In this document: positions 16,622 through 24,390 of the stretch, piece by piece
Layout: every line of letters begins with the position of its first letter
Numbering within the stretch: the first letter of the stretch is position 1
From: Clostridium sp.
Lineage (GTDB): Bacteria > Bacillota > Clostridia > Oscillospirales > Ruminococcaceae
Assembly (NCBI GenBank): GCA_023664445.1
Contig: JAMPFN010000023.1
Location: 1 to 32,191, forward strand
Length of the DNA stretch: 32,191 nucleotides
Direction: 5' to 3'
Translations under genes and position numbers: made by a program
The notes under the pieces: generated by a model
Seen by the model: only the letters and a program-made list of their open reading frames with translations
Told to the model about the DNA's origin: nothing
Databases searched by the model: none

Positions 16622-18310
16622 TTATTCGGTTTCATATAGTTTTGCCTTGCCGTTAAGAACCATTTCCATCTCGACAGCATTTCCTCCGGAGTAATCGGGA
16701 TAACAATACAGCCAATAGCCCGCTTCTATTCTTTCCTCGGGGACAATATATCCTACAGTAAAAGTTCTTGTTTCATGAGCGCCGATAGTATAAAGATTTG
16801 AATATTTTCCGTAATTATCTTTTTCGGAAACATAAGCGAATTCATGGAGAAAACATGCGTCGTCAAGCTCATTCCAAACTATATTTTTTGAAATAAGGGT
16901 TGGCGTAATACCATATAAAGTAGTGTCCATTTCCACATTTCTCGGATTTTCTATATCGAAGGTCAAAAGCATAAGCTTGCATTCATCGAGATCCGTCCAC
17001 CATTTTTCAGCGCGTCTAAGGTCTTCGTCATCTACATCATAATCGGATATTTCAGCAGTTTCAATGCCCTTCAGCGTATAATTGAATTTGTAAACTCCAT
17101 CAAACGTTTGAATTGTTTCCCCGAAAGGCTCGGGAGTTACTTCTGCTTTCATCTTGTCATAAATTTTCTGCTGCTCTTGATTGTAGGCATTACTTATCTC
17201 ATCCATAGGCGGATCATATACGACCTTCGATTGGTCGAAATTAGTGTTATCATTGTAACCGACCGTATATTTGTCCGCAAATCCCTCGTCTATAGGCACT
17301 TCAAAGCTGTACTCCGCAGGAAATCCGTCCATATCGAGCCTGCATATGTCAACTATCAGCGTTTCTGTGGTTTTATACGGAGCGGAGAAGCCTGCTTTAT
17401 CATCGCCCTCTACATATATACCTTCAAACTCGTCGCCGTTCTGATCGTGCATTTTAAGAAACTGCCGATCCGTATCGAGTCCGCTGATACAAACGGTTGA
17501 CATAAACGGTGTGACTTCGATTCGTTTAAGCGTTATATCGCCGTATGCTTCATTCACCTCATAAACCTTATTATGGCTTGTATCGGCTTCGACGGTGTAT
17601 TCAAACTCATACTCGTCGCTTATAGCTACAGTTTTTTCTGGTTCATAATCCCAATTCTGTTCGTCGATTTGCGTGCCTATCATCTTATAGCCGTTCACGC
17701 CCTGCAATCCGTTGATTTTTATACACAACGGCGATTTATCTGCGTCAGCGCAGATATTCTCATAGTGGATCACGGCGTAGTAATTACCGTCGTCGCTGTT
17801 TCCACTGAACGATATGATCCTGCGTTCGGGTATGAGTTCAAGCTGTCTGCCGTCAAGCGTTATATCAAGATCGCCGTTAATACATGTCGTATCCTTGAAA
17901 AGCTCGTAGTTCTTAGGCGTGAGCATAAGAGATACGGAAAGGTTCGTACCGTCGCAATAAACGCTTTGGAGAGTTATATCAGCCATGCTGTTTTCGGCAA
18001 GCTTTTCAACGGGCTTGGCATATAGAGTGAGATCGTTTTTCTCCATAGGATCTTTGGTGTAGGTCTTTTTGCTGATGAACGAAAAGCCGTTTTGTGAGAA
18101 ATGCTCCGCAACGACAGGTACGGCAAACACCCCCGAAACAACCGCGGCGCACAGTCCTATAGCAAGACCTTTCTTTAAGCTGATTTTTTTATATTTCTTC
18201 TTTTGTTCGCATTCTTCATATATCATATCATACGCCTCTCTGCATTTACGGTCAACTATTTCAGGTACAGCCGTATCTTTCATAAATTCTTTTATTTCTC
18301 TTTCTTTCAT
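16622..18310 (-). CDS. DUF4179-type membrane anti-sigma factor
   Basis: A 562-residue single-pass membrane protein. A cytoplasmic N-terminal segment (about 1-45, with KKKYKKISLKKG before the membrane) should bind the sigma factor. One transmembrane helix (about 48-68, IGLCAAVVSGVFAVPVV) follows, and about 490 residues lie outside, opening with a DUF4179-like domain and continuing as beta-rich sequence. Proteins of this type are encoded after ECF sigma factors and hold them inactive until an envelope signal arrives. The start ATG overlaps the sigma stop by four bases (ATGA, 18307-18310), so the two are co-translated. The signal is unknown. Confidence 0.85.
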   Translation of the reverse strand: MKEREIKEFMKDTAVPEIVDRKCREAYDMIYEECEQKKKYKKISLKKGLAIGLCAAVVSGVFAVPVVAEHFSQNGFSFISKKTYTKDPMEKNDLTLYAKPVEKLAENSMADITLQSVYCDGTNLSVSLMLTPKNYELFKDTTCINGDLDITLDGRQLELIPERRIISFSGNSDDGNYYAVIHYENICADADKSPLCIKINGLQGVNGYKMIGTQIDEQNWDYEPEKTVAISDEYEFEYTVEADTSHNKVYEVNEAYGDITLKRIEVTPFMSTVCISGLDTDRQFLKMHDQNGDEFEGIYVEGDDKAGFSAPYKTTETLIVDICRLDMDGFPAEYSFEVPIDEGFADKYTVGYNDNTNFDQSKVVYDPPMDEISNAYNQEQQKIYDKMKAEVTPEPFGETIQTFDGVYKFNYTLKGIETAEISDYDVDDEDLRRAEKWWTDLDECKLMLLTFDIENPRNVEMDTTLYGITPTLISKNIVWNELDDACFLHEFAYVSEKDNYGKYSNLYTIGAHETRTFTVGYIVPEERIEAGYWLYCYPDYSGGNAVEMEMVLNGKAKLYETE

Positions 18311-18816
18311 ACCGCAACGCCCTCCTTTACCAGTGCCTTAAATTCCGCACGTCCTCTTGAAAGCCTTGTCTTGACGGTATTTTCATTCATGTCAAGCAGC
18401 TCGGCAATTTCCTTTACCGTCAGCCCCTGATTGTAATACATCGTCATGATAAGGCGGTAGTTTTCGCTCAGTCCGTCAAAGCATTCCTTGATATCGATCT
18501 GATTTTCTTCAACAGCCGGTTCGATACCGTCATAGCTTTCGACATAAATCATATTTTGGTTTTTCCTGATGATATCTTTACAGCAATTGATAAGTATGCG
18601 TGTAAGCCATGTCTTGAAATACTTTTCGTTTTTGAGCGTTTTGATACTCTTCCAACACCGCAGAACGGTTTCCTGTATCGCGTCCGCCGCGTCGGCGTCG
18701 TTGTGCAGTATCGAAACAGCCGTCCTGTACATTGCGGACTTGTTTTGTTCCATAAGTTCGACAAAAGCGTCGGGATTGCCATTTTTAGCCTTCCTTATAA
18801 GAATATTTACTTTCAA
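18307..18816 (-). CDS. ECF-type RNA polymerase sigma factor
   Basis: A 169-residue sigma-70 family protein with only regions 2 and 4. Region 2 includes DADAADAIQETVLRCWKSI (about 41-59) and the -10 recognition stretch YFKTWLTRILINCCKDIIRK. Region 4 includes LTVKEIAELLDMNENTVKTR, a clear helix-turn-helix. I choose TTG 18816: GGAGGTG lies six bases upstream, whereas the in-frame GTG at 18825 is part of that ribosome binding site. Upstream is a typical ECF promoter (18917-18943), so it probably transcribes itself. The anti-sigma gene overlaps its end. Confidence 0.9.
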   Translation of the reverse strand: MKVNILIRKAKNGNPDAFVELMEQNKSAMYRTAVSILHNDADAADAIQETVLRCWKSIKTLKNEKYFKTWLTRILINCCKDIIRKNQNMIYVESYDGIEPAVEENQIDIKECFDGLSENYRLIMTMYYNQGLTVKEIAELLDMNENTVKTRLSRGRAEFKALVKEGVAV

Positions 18817-18870
18817 TTTAAACACCTCCGTTTTGAAAGCAACGCGCGCAGTTTTATTTTACCGTCTTAA

Positions 18871-18887
18871 GAACCTGTCTTTACAAG
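18871..18887 (+). repeat. GAACCTGTCTTYACAAG repeat, copy 2
   Basis: Same 17-base word as 371-387 with one difference (T for C). Here there is no inverted partner. On the minus strand it lies in the sigma factor's leader, between the ECF promoter and the start codon. Confidence 0.55.
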
Positions 18888-18916
18888 AGTTCCATTTTTT
18901 CTGCTTTCACATATTA

Positions 18917-18943
18917 GACGATGCAAAATGGCAAAAGGTTTCA
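18917..18943 (-). promoter_or_regulatory. ECF-type autoregulatory promoter of the sigma/anti-sigma operon
   Basis: On the minus strand TGAAAC (18938-18943) continues as CTTTT, and 17 bases further is CGTC (18917-18920) followed by TAATA. TGAAAC/CGTC is the well-known pattern for ECF sigma factors of the SigW/SigM kind. Its position about 100 bases before an ECF sigma gene indicates positive autoregulation. Confidence 0.8.
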
Positions 18944-18965
18944 CGGCGTAATTTATTTTTAAAAT

Positions 18966-18995
18966 AAATGCACCTTTTTATTGTAAGGTGCATTT
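18966..18995 (-). terminator. Terminator of the V-ATPase operon
   Basis: AAATGCACCTT (18966-18976) pairs with AAGGTGCATTT (18985-18995). On the minus strand it is followed by ATTTTAAAAAT, just before the ECF promoter. Confidence 0.7.
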
Positions 18996-19027
18996 AGCTT
19001 GTTAAAAGCATACTTTTAAATTTTTAA

Positions 19028-19056
19028 GGGGACGCTTTGCAAGAGAGGGCGTCCCC
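19028..19056 (+). repeat. Dispersed palindrome, copy D
   Basis: Left arm GGGGACGCTT, loop TGCAAGAGA and right arm GGGCGTCCCC, with the two inner pairs of the stem lost or changed to G-T. It is eight bases after the stop of the V-ATPase subunit D gene. Confidence 0.85.
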
Positions 19057-19063
19057 TTTTCGT

Positions 19064-19678
19064 TTATAAGCTGACTTTCCTTGCCTTGATAACTTTAAGA
19101 CGTGAAAACTCTTCACGCTCTTTCTCCTCAAGGCTGTCAGTAATATATTTTACCATTTCATTATATCTCGGTATAAGAATATTCTGAAGCGCGTTTGCTC
19201 GCCTCTGCGCCTTTTTTATCGCGATTGCAAGGCGGTAAACGCTGTTTTCCACCTCGGCAAGCACAACCGTCATATCCTTGACCTTTGAAAAGGAAACATA
19301 CGCCTTGTCAAGCTGAGAATTTGTAGAATAAAACCCGTAAGGAATACCCGTATCTGTTTTTGCAAGATTCAGGATCGGAATATCAACGCCCATAACGCTT
19401 TTATACGCAACACTTATACCGTTTTCCAGCGGTATGCTTCTTGCAATATTATCAATGACGCCAAGAGTGATATTAGCGTCCTGCAAAGCGGTATAGGCTT
19501 CCTTGTATGTGTCCTCGATCGAGCCTCTCAAAGATTTCGCTTTATCAATAAGAGCCATCATTTCCCTGATAAGGATATTACGCTTTCTGTCCATAAGCTC
19601 ATAGCCAAGCCGGCAGAGAGAGAGAGTTTTTTTAGCTTTCATTAAATTTCCTTTAGTCGGAAATACCTGTTCACTCAT
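19064..19678 (-). CDS. ntpD: V-type ATP synthase subunit D (central shaft)
   Basis: A 204-residue protein, the usual length. It is the coiled-coil shaft that turns inside the A3B3 head. The N-terminal VFPTKGNLMKAKKTLSLCRL and LMDRKRNILIREMM, and the C-terminal RRANALQNILIPRYNEMVKY, are diagnostic. The start ATG 19678 has GGGAGGG upstream. It is the last gene of the operon and is separated from subunit B by 119 bases, which is unusually wide here and may hold a tiny ORF. Confidence 0.95.
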   Translation of the reverse strand: MSEQVFPTKGNLMKAKKTLSLCRLGYELMDRKRNILIREMMALIDKAKSLRGSIEDTYKEAYTALQDANITLGVIDNIARSIPLENGISVAYKSVMGVDIPILNLAKTDTGIPYGFYSTNSQLDKAYVSFSKVKDMTVVLAEVENSVYRLAIAIKKAQRRANALQNILIPRYNEMVKYITDSLEEKEREEFSRLKVIKARKVSL

Positions 19679-19726
19679 TAAAAAAGTCCCTCCCTATCTA
19701 TCTTTATTTTTAATTTGTTTTACTGT

Positions 19727-19792
19727 CATATAAAAGCCGAAAGCTGTCATCATAATTCCCATTATAGTCATCAGACAAGATTTAGATTCCAT
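19727..19792 (-). CDS. Possible tiny hydrophobic peptide between subunits B and D
   Basis: After the subunit B stop, ATG 19792 is preceded by AAAGGAAG (overlapping the B gene end) at usable spacing. It opens a frame of 21 codons, MESKSCLMTIMGIMMTASAF and one more, ending in TGA. A one-base shift near 19740 would continue it to about 32 codons, adding a hydrophobic then basic tail (FYMTVKQIKNKD) that stops right before the subunit D ribosome binding site. That looks like a single-helix micropeptide, so the exact bases at 19738-19742 matter. Speculative. Confidence 0.25.
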
Positions 19793-19797
19793 AGCTT

Positions 19798-21204
19798 TCA
19801 GACTTCCTTTCCGTAATTTGCCTCTGCAAATTCCGCGTTATAGTGGATCTTAAGCAATTCCTCATCAACCCTGTCAAGTTCGCTTTCGGGCAGAAGCGAC
19901 AAAAGATTCCAACCTAAATCGAGAGTTTCCTCTATAGAACGTTCATCATTAAATCCCTGCGTCAGGAAGAATTTCTCAAAGGCGTTTCCGAAACGCATGT
20001 ATTTGCGGTCAACCTCGGAAAGCTCCTCCTCGCCTATTACCGACGCGAGCGATCTTGCGTCCTGAACCTTTGCGTACGCCGCAAAAAGCTGATTTGAAAC
20101 GGCAGAATGATCCGCTCTTGTATAGCCCTCCCCTATTCCGTCCTTCATCAGACGCGAAAGCGACGGCAAAACCGATACCGAAGGATAAATACCCGTCTGA
20201 TCGAGGCTTCGGTCAAGAACTATCTGTCCCTCTGTGATATAACCCGTAAGATCGGGGATCGGATGCGTAATATCGTCATTCGGCATTGTCAGGATCGGTA
20301 TCTGAGTAACGCTGCCCGTAGAGCCTTCGATAACTCCGGCACGCTCATAAAGCGACGCCAGATCCGAATACAAATAGCCCGGATATCCCTTTCTTCCCGG
20401 TATCTCACCCTTTGAGGAAGAAAATTCACGCAAGGCTTCACAATACGAGGTCATGTCCGTAAGTATTACAAGAATATGCATATTCTTTTCATATGCAAGA
20501 TATTCTGCGGCGGTAAGCGCGCATCTCGGCGTCAGAATTCTTTCAATGATCGGATCGTTGGCAAGATTCATGAACATAACGACCTTCTGCTGAACGCCGC
20601 TCTCCGCAAAGGACTGCTTAAAATAATCGGCAACGTCGTTTTTAACGCCCATTGCGCCGAACACAACAGCAAAATCCTGTCCGCTTTCGTCCGCTATCTT
20701 CGCCTGACGCACGATCTGTACGGCAAGCTTGTTGTGTGAAAGTCCCGAACCCGAAAAAATCGGAAGCTTCTGTCCCCTTATAAGGGTCATAAGACAATCA
20801 ATAGACGAAATGCCCGTTCTTATATAGTTTCTCGGATATGTTCTTGCAACCGGATTCAAAGGCTTTCCGTTGATATCCTCAAACTTTTCGGGATATATAT
20901 CGTCAAGACCGTCAATAGGTCTGCCCGAACCGTTGAACGTTCTTCCGAGCATTTCCTCTGAAAGCGCAAGTTCCATCGGCTTCCCCGTAAACTGAGTACG
21001 CGTATTTGTAAGAGAAAGTCCTTTAGTCCCCTCAAACACCTGCAAAACCGCCTTGTCGCCGTATATTTCAACGACGCGCCCCAAACGCTCCGTACCGTCG
21101 CTAAGCCTGATAGACGCAACGTCCTCATATCCGATATCCTTAACTTTATCGATAACGATAAGAGGACCGTCAACCTTTTTAAGTCCAAGATATTGAATAC
21201 TCAT
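19798..21204 (-). CDS. ntpB: V-type ATP synthase subunit B (regulatory head subunit)
   Basis: A 468-residue head subunit, normal length. It binds nucleotide poorly because it lacks a true Walker A: the equivalent loop is [20 protein letters not shown] (about 150-169). [20 protein letters not shown] and [20 protein letters not shown] are hallmark stretches at the catalytic interface with subunit A. The start overlaps the end of subunit A by four bases (ATGA, 21201-21204), so equal synthesis of the two head subunits is likely. Confidence 0.96.
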   Translation of the reverse strand: MSIQYLGLKKVDGPLIVIDKVKDIGYEDVASIRLSDGTERLGRVVEIYGDKAVLQVFEGTKGLSLTNTRTQFTGKPMELALSEEMLGRTFNGSGRPIDGLDDIYPEKFEDINGKPLNPVARTYPRNYIRTGISSIDCLMTLIRGQKLPIFSGSGLSHNKLAVQIVRQAKIADESGQDFAVVFGAMGVKNDVADYFKQSFAESGVQQKVVMFMNLANDPIIERILTPRCALTAAEYLAYEKNMHILVILTDMTSYCEALREFSSSKGEIPGRKGYPGYLYSDLASLYERAGVIEGSTGSVTQIPILTMPNDDITHPIPDLTGYITEGQIVLDRSLDQTGIYPSVSVLPSLSRLMKDGIGEGYTRADHSAVSNQLFAAYAKVQDARSLASVIGEEELSEVDRKYMRFGNAFEKFFLTQGFNDERSIEETLDLGWNLLSLLPESELDRVDEELLKIHYNAEFAEANYGKEV

Positions 21205-22973
21205 ACGGCTCTCCTTTCGTTTTCTTCATTTATAAGCCTGCCGAATACGTCTGAAATTTCCGCGTTAAGCGTTTTAAACATTTCAGGCTTGTCATTCGGA
21301 ATATCATATTTGATTTTTATAACCTTTTCAAAAAGTCCCGACGACATTATTTCGCTCATGGATACCTGTGATTTAAGAGCAGAAAGCGCCTCATGATACA
21401 ATATCAGTATAGATTCCATCATAAGCATCTGCTTTGAAAGAGGCACGAACGTATCGTCCTTATGGTAAGCGTTCTGCTGTAAAAATCCGACTCTGATAAC
21501 TCTTGCTATCTCGATAACAAGCTTCTGCTCGTCGGGAAGAACGTCAGAACCGATAAGCTTTACGATCTCCATAAGCTGATTTTCTTCAACCAGTATATTG
21601 GATATTTCCTGTCGGTATTCCATGAATTTGTCCCCTGCTTCCTTTTCATAGAAAGGCGATAGATCGTCCACATACTCGCTGTAGCTTGTAGTCCAGTTTA
21701 TTGCGGGATAATGTCTTGCGTAGGCAAGCGACTTGTCGAGCGCCCAGAAGCAGCGTACAAAACGCTTTGTATTCTGAGTTACAGGCTCTGAAAAGTCAGA
21801 GCCCTGCGGTGAAACCGCGCCGATTATCGTTACCGAGCCTTCTTTTCCGCAAAGCGTTTCGGTATATCCCGCCCTTTCATAGAATTCCGCAAGTCTTGAC
21901 GGAAGATATGCCGGGAAGCCTTCCTCCGCAGGCATTTCCTCAAGACGTCCTGAAATTTCACGCAAAGCCTCCGCCCATCTTGAAGTCGAATCCGCCATGA
22001 TCGCGATATGATAGCCCATATCCCTGTAATATTCGGCAAGCGTAATACCGGTATAGATAGACGCTTCTCTTGCCGCAACAGGCATATTTGACGTGTTTGC
22101 GATAAGTACCGTCCTGTCAGTCAGCGGACGATTTGTTTTAGGGTCGATAAGCTCGGAAAATTCCTCGAGGACCTGCGTCATCTCGTTTCCGCGCTCTCCG
22201 CAGCCGATATAAACAATAATATCGGCATCGCACCATTTTGCAAGCTGATGCTGGGTCATGGTCTTACCCGTACCGAATCCGCCCGGGATAGCGGCAGTAC
22301 CGCCCTTTGCGATAGGCAGCACGGTATCTATGATCCTCTGTCCGGTAATAAGCGGACGAGAGATTATCAGTCTTTCCTTTACAGGTCTTGGCTGACGTAT
22401 AGGCCATTTCTGACAAAGAGTCAGCTCCTGTACATTCCCCGTATCGTCTTCTATTTTGCAGACGACATCATTTACACGATACTGTCCGTTTTCAGCCGTC
22501 CATACGACCTTTCCCGAAAGCAGCGGCGAAAGCATACAATAATGCTTTATAACCGGAGTTTCAGGGCATGACGCGTAAACCATGCCGCCCAAAAGCTCGT
22601 CGCCGGCTTTCACTTCAATTGTAACGTCATAAAGCTTTTCGGTATCAATGGGGGTAACTTCAGCGCCCTCGTCGATAAACGCTCCGGTAAGCTTTTCCAT
22701 TTCCTTAAGCGGTCTTTCAATACCGTCAAATATATTGGAAATAATACCCGGTCCCAGCGTTACGCACATAGGAGCGCCGGTCGTATAAACGGGTTCGTCA
22801 ATTTTCATTCCCGTCGTACTTTCATAAACCTGAATTGTCGTACATTCATCGGTTATACCGATAACTTCTCCGATAAGCCGCTTGTTTCCAACGTAAACCA
22901 TTTCAAGCATGGAGAAATCCTTAGTATCTCTGACTTTGACAACAGGTCCGTTAATGGAATATATTTTATTCAA
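21201..22973 (-). CDS. ntpA: V-type ATP synthase subunit A (catalytic)
   Basis: A 590-residue catalytic subunit. The Walker A is [11 protein letters not shown] (about 228-238), followed by [18 protein letters not shown]; the catalytic Glu lies in this GERG segment, and [20 protein letters not shown] is the conserved binding-site stretch. The family-specific non-homologous insert lies at about 110-190. I place the start at TTG 22973, because GAGGAG lies eight bases before it, while GTG 22982 overlaps that site. Subunit E ends 17 bases upstream. Confidence 0.95.
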   Translation of the reverse strand: MNKIYSINGPVVKVRDTKDFSMLEMVYVGNKRLIGEVIGITDECTTIQVYESTTGMKIDEPVYTTGAPMCVTLGPGIISNIFDGIERPLKEMEKLTGAFIDEGAEVTPIDTEKLYDVTIEVKAGDELLGGMVYASCPETPVIKHYCMLSPLLSGKVVWTAENGQYRVNDVVCKIEDDTGNVQELTLCQKWPIRQPRPVKERLIISRPLITGQRIIDTVLPIAKGGTAAIPGGFGTGKTMTQHQLAKWCDADIIVYIGCGERGNEMTQVLEEFSELIDPKTNRPLTDRTVLIANTSNMPVAAREASIYTGITLAEYYRDMGYHIAIMADSTSRWAEALREISGRLEEMPAEEGFPAYLPSRLAEFYERAGYTETLCGKEGSVTIIGAVSPQGSDFSEPVTQNTKRFVRCFWALDKSLAYARHYPAINWTTSYSEYVDDLSPFYEKEAGDKFMEYRQEISNILVEENQLMEIVKLIGSDVLPDEQKLVIEIARVIRVGFLQQNAYHKDDTFVPLSKQMLMMESILILYHEALSALKSQVSMSEIMSSGLFEKVIKIKYDIPNDKPEMFKTLNAEISDVFGRLINEENERRAV

Positions 22974-22990
22974 AACGGTCACTCCTCTTT

Positions 22991-23578
22991 TCAGCTTTCC
23001 GATTTAAAGCTGTATCTGCTGCTGAACGCCTTTTTCTGCTCTTCCAAAGCGCTGTCAAACGTCTTATCGATAATAAACCCCTGTTTAGAGTCGATAAGCA
23101 TGATACCGCCTATTTTTATCGAATCGTCAAGCTTTAAGTCATATCCAAATTTTTTCTTTAAAGCCTCGCCGTATTTTTCATCCTTTGAAGAAACCGCGAT
23201 AACAGCGTCATCGGACAAATTTTCTCCCTCGGCGATACTCATAAGATAATCTCCATATTTATCGGATCTCACAAAATCATAAAGCTTCTTTTCGACATCG
23301 CTGAATATCTTGTTTGAAAGCTCCTCACGGTGAAGAAGCGTATCAACTCTGAATTTCTGTTCTTCAAGCGCATACATTTTGCGGTATTTGGCTTCTGCGT
23401 CCTTAACTGCCTTCTGTATTTTGTTATATGCGTCAAGAAGCGCATCGTCCTCAGCCTTTTCAAGCTTTTCGCTGCTCAGCTTATTTGCTTCATCTATTAT
23501 TTTGCTGATATGTTCTCCGACTTCACTATTTACAGATTCGCTGAATTTCTCAAGCTTTTGTTCCTGCATCTCGTCCAT
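22991..23578 (-). CDS. ntpE: V-type ATP synthase subunit E (peripheral stalk)
   Basis: A 195-residue stalk subunit. A long charged helix (about 5-100) is followed by an alpha/beta domain that ends with IGGIMLIDSKQGFIIDKTFD, the recognisable E-subunit C-terminus. It pairs with the G/H subunit to form the stator. The start ATG 23578 has GGAGGTG upstream. Confidence 0.9.
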   Translation of the reverse strand: MDEMQEQKLEKFSESVNSEVGEHISKIIDEANKLSSEKLEKAEDDALLDAYNKIQKAVKDAEAKYRKMYALEEQKFRVDTLLHREELSNKIFSDVEKKLYDFVRSDKYGDYLMSIAEGENLSDDAVIAVSSKDEKYGEALKKKFGYDLKLDDSIKIGGIMLIDSKQGFIIDKTFDSALEEQKKAFSSRYSFKSES

Positions 23579-23602
23579 AAGAACACCTCCGTTATGCGTA
23601 AG

Positions 23603-23911
23603 TTAAAGTTTCAATCCGATAGCGTCGCTTACATATCTGTCGATAGCGGTCGTGATATCGGAAGTCGCATGACGATCTGGAATCTCAACTATAAGCGGAG
23701 ATTTCCTGTTAAGCTTAACGTCATACACAAGTTCGCTGCAAAGCTTGACAAGCTTTTCTGTCATAAGTATTACAGCCACGCTTTTATTTTCCAGAACCTT
23801 TTCAAGCTCTGCTTTCACCTCATCGGGTTCATGCACGACAACGCCGTCTATGCCGGCAAGACGCATCCCCATCTGAGTATCTATATTATCGCTTATCAAA
23901 TAAAACTGCAT
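23603..23911 (-). CDS. ntpG: V-type ATP synthase subunit F (shaft-associated)
   Basis: A 102-residue Rossmann-like protein that binds the side of the D shaft. YLISDNIDTQMGMRLAGIDG and the C-terminal SPLIVEIPD with TTAIDRYVSDAIG are typical. The gene symbol follows Enterococcus hirae, where subunit F is NtpG. The ribosome binding site is weak (AAGTGAAAAG), so translation may depend on coupling with the K gene 15 bases upstream. Confidence 0.9.
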   Translation of the reverse strand: MQFYLISDNIDTQMGMRLAGIDGVVVHEPDEVKAELEKVLENKSVAVILMTEKLVKLCSELVYDVKLNRKSPLIVEIPDRHATSDITTAIDRYVSDAIGLKL

Positions 23912-23926
23912 TTCTTTTCACTTGCC

Positions 23927-24370
23927 TTAAAGCTTATTTAAGATCATGAATGAGATGAGGAATCCGTAAAGCGCAACGCCTTCGCCGAGCGCAACGAAAA
24001 TAAGAGCCTTGGAAAACGATTTAGGTTCTTCCGCAACAGCTCCGATAGCGGCAGGCGCAGCAGAACCAACGGCAATACCGCATCCGATAGAACCAAGACC
24101 TACCGCAAGAGCGGCAGCGAGATATCCGAGTCCCGCATCGCCGATAGCGTTGGCTGCGTTAGCGGCAGCCTCGGCTGTTTCCGCGCTTACAAGGCTTCCC
24201 ACAGGGAGAACAGCCGCAAGAGCGAGTACCCCGAAGAATGAACAGATATTTACGATAAAAGCCTTTTTAGCGGCGCTGTTTCCGTTTTTCTTTTTAAGAA
24301 CGTAAACAACGGGAAGAATGAGCAGTACGACTGCAAAAAGCGGCAAAAGCATAATTTCCATAATATTCAT
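23927..24370 (-). CDS. ntpK: V-type ATP synthase subunit K (rotor proteolipid)
   Basis: A 147-residue membrane rotor subunit with four helices (about 4-25, 37-60, 82-110, 122-145). The ion-carrying carboxylate is the Glu in FVALGEGVALYGF of helix 4; helix 2 has no acidic residue, as in the Enterococcus hirae four-helix type. The protein contains no glutamine at all, and in E. hirae two glutamines (Gln65, Gln110) help bind Na+. That argues for H+ coupling, by inference only. An Ala-rich loop (AETAEAAANAANAIGDAG) between helices 2 and 3 is unusual. Confidence 0.92.
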   Translation of the reverse strand: MNIMEIMLLPLFAVVLLILPVVYVLKKKNGNSAAKKAFIVNICSFFGVLALAAVLPVGSLVSAETAEAAANAANAIGDAGLGYLAAALAVGLGSIGCGIAVGSAAPAAIGAVAEEPKSFSKALIFVALGEGVALYGFLISFMILNKL

Positions 24371-24390
24371 AGCTGAAAACTCCTTTTATT

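Noticed and set aside
24009..24305. Ala-rich plus-strand open frame opposite the proteolipid gene
   Set aside because: It is a shadow of the Ala/Gly-rich rotor subunit, with no ribosome binding site. Similar antisense frames opposite the other V-ATPase genes, the Hsp70-like gene and the pectate lyase are dismissed for the same reason.
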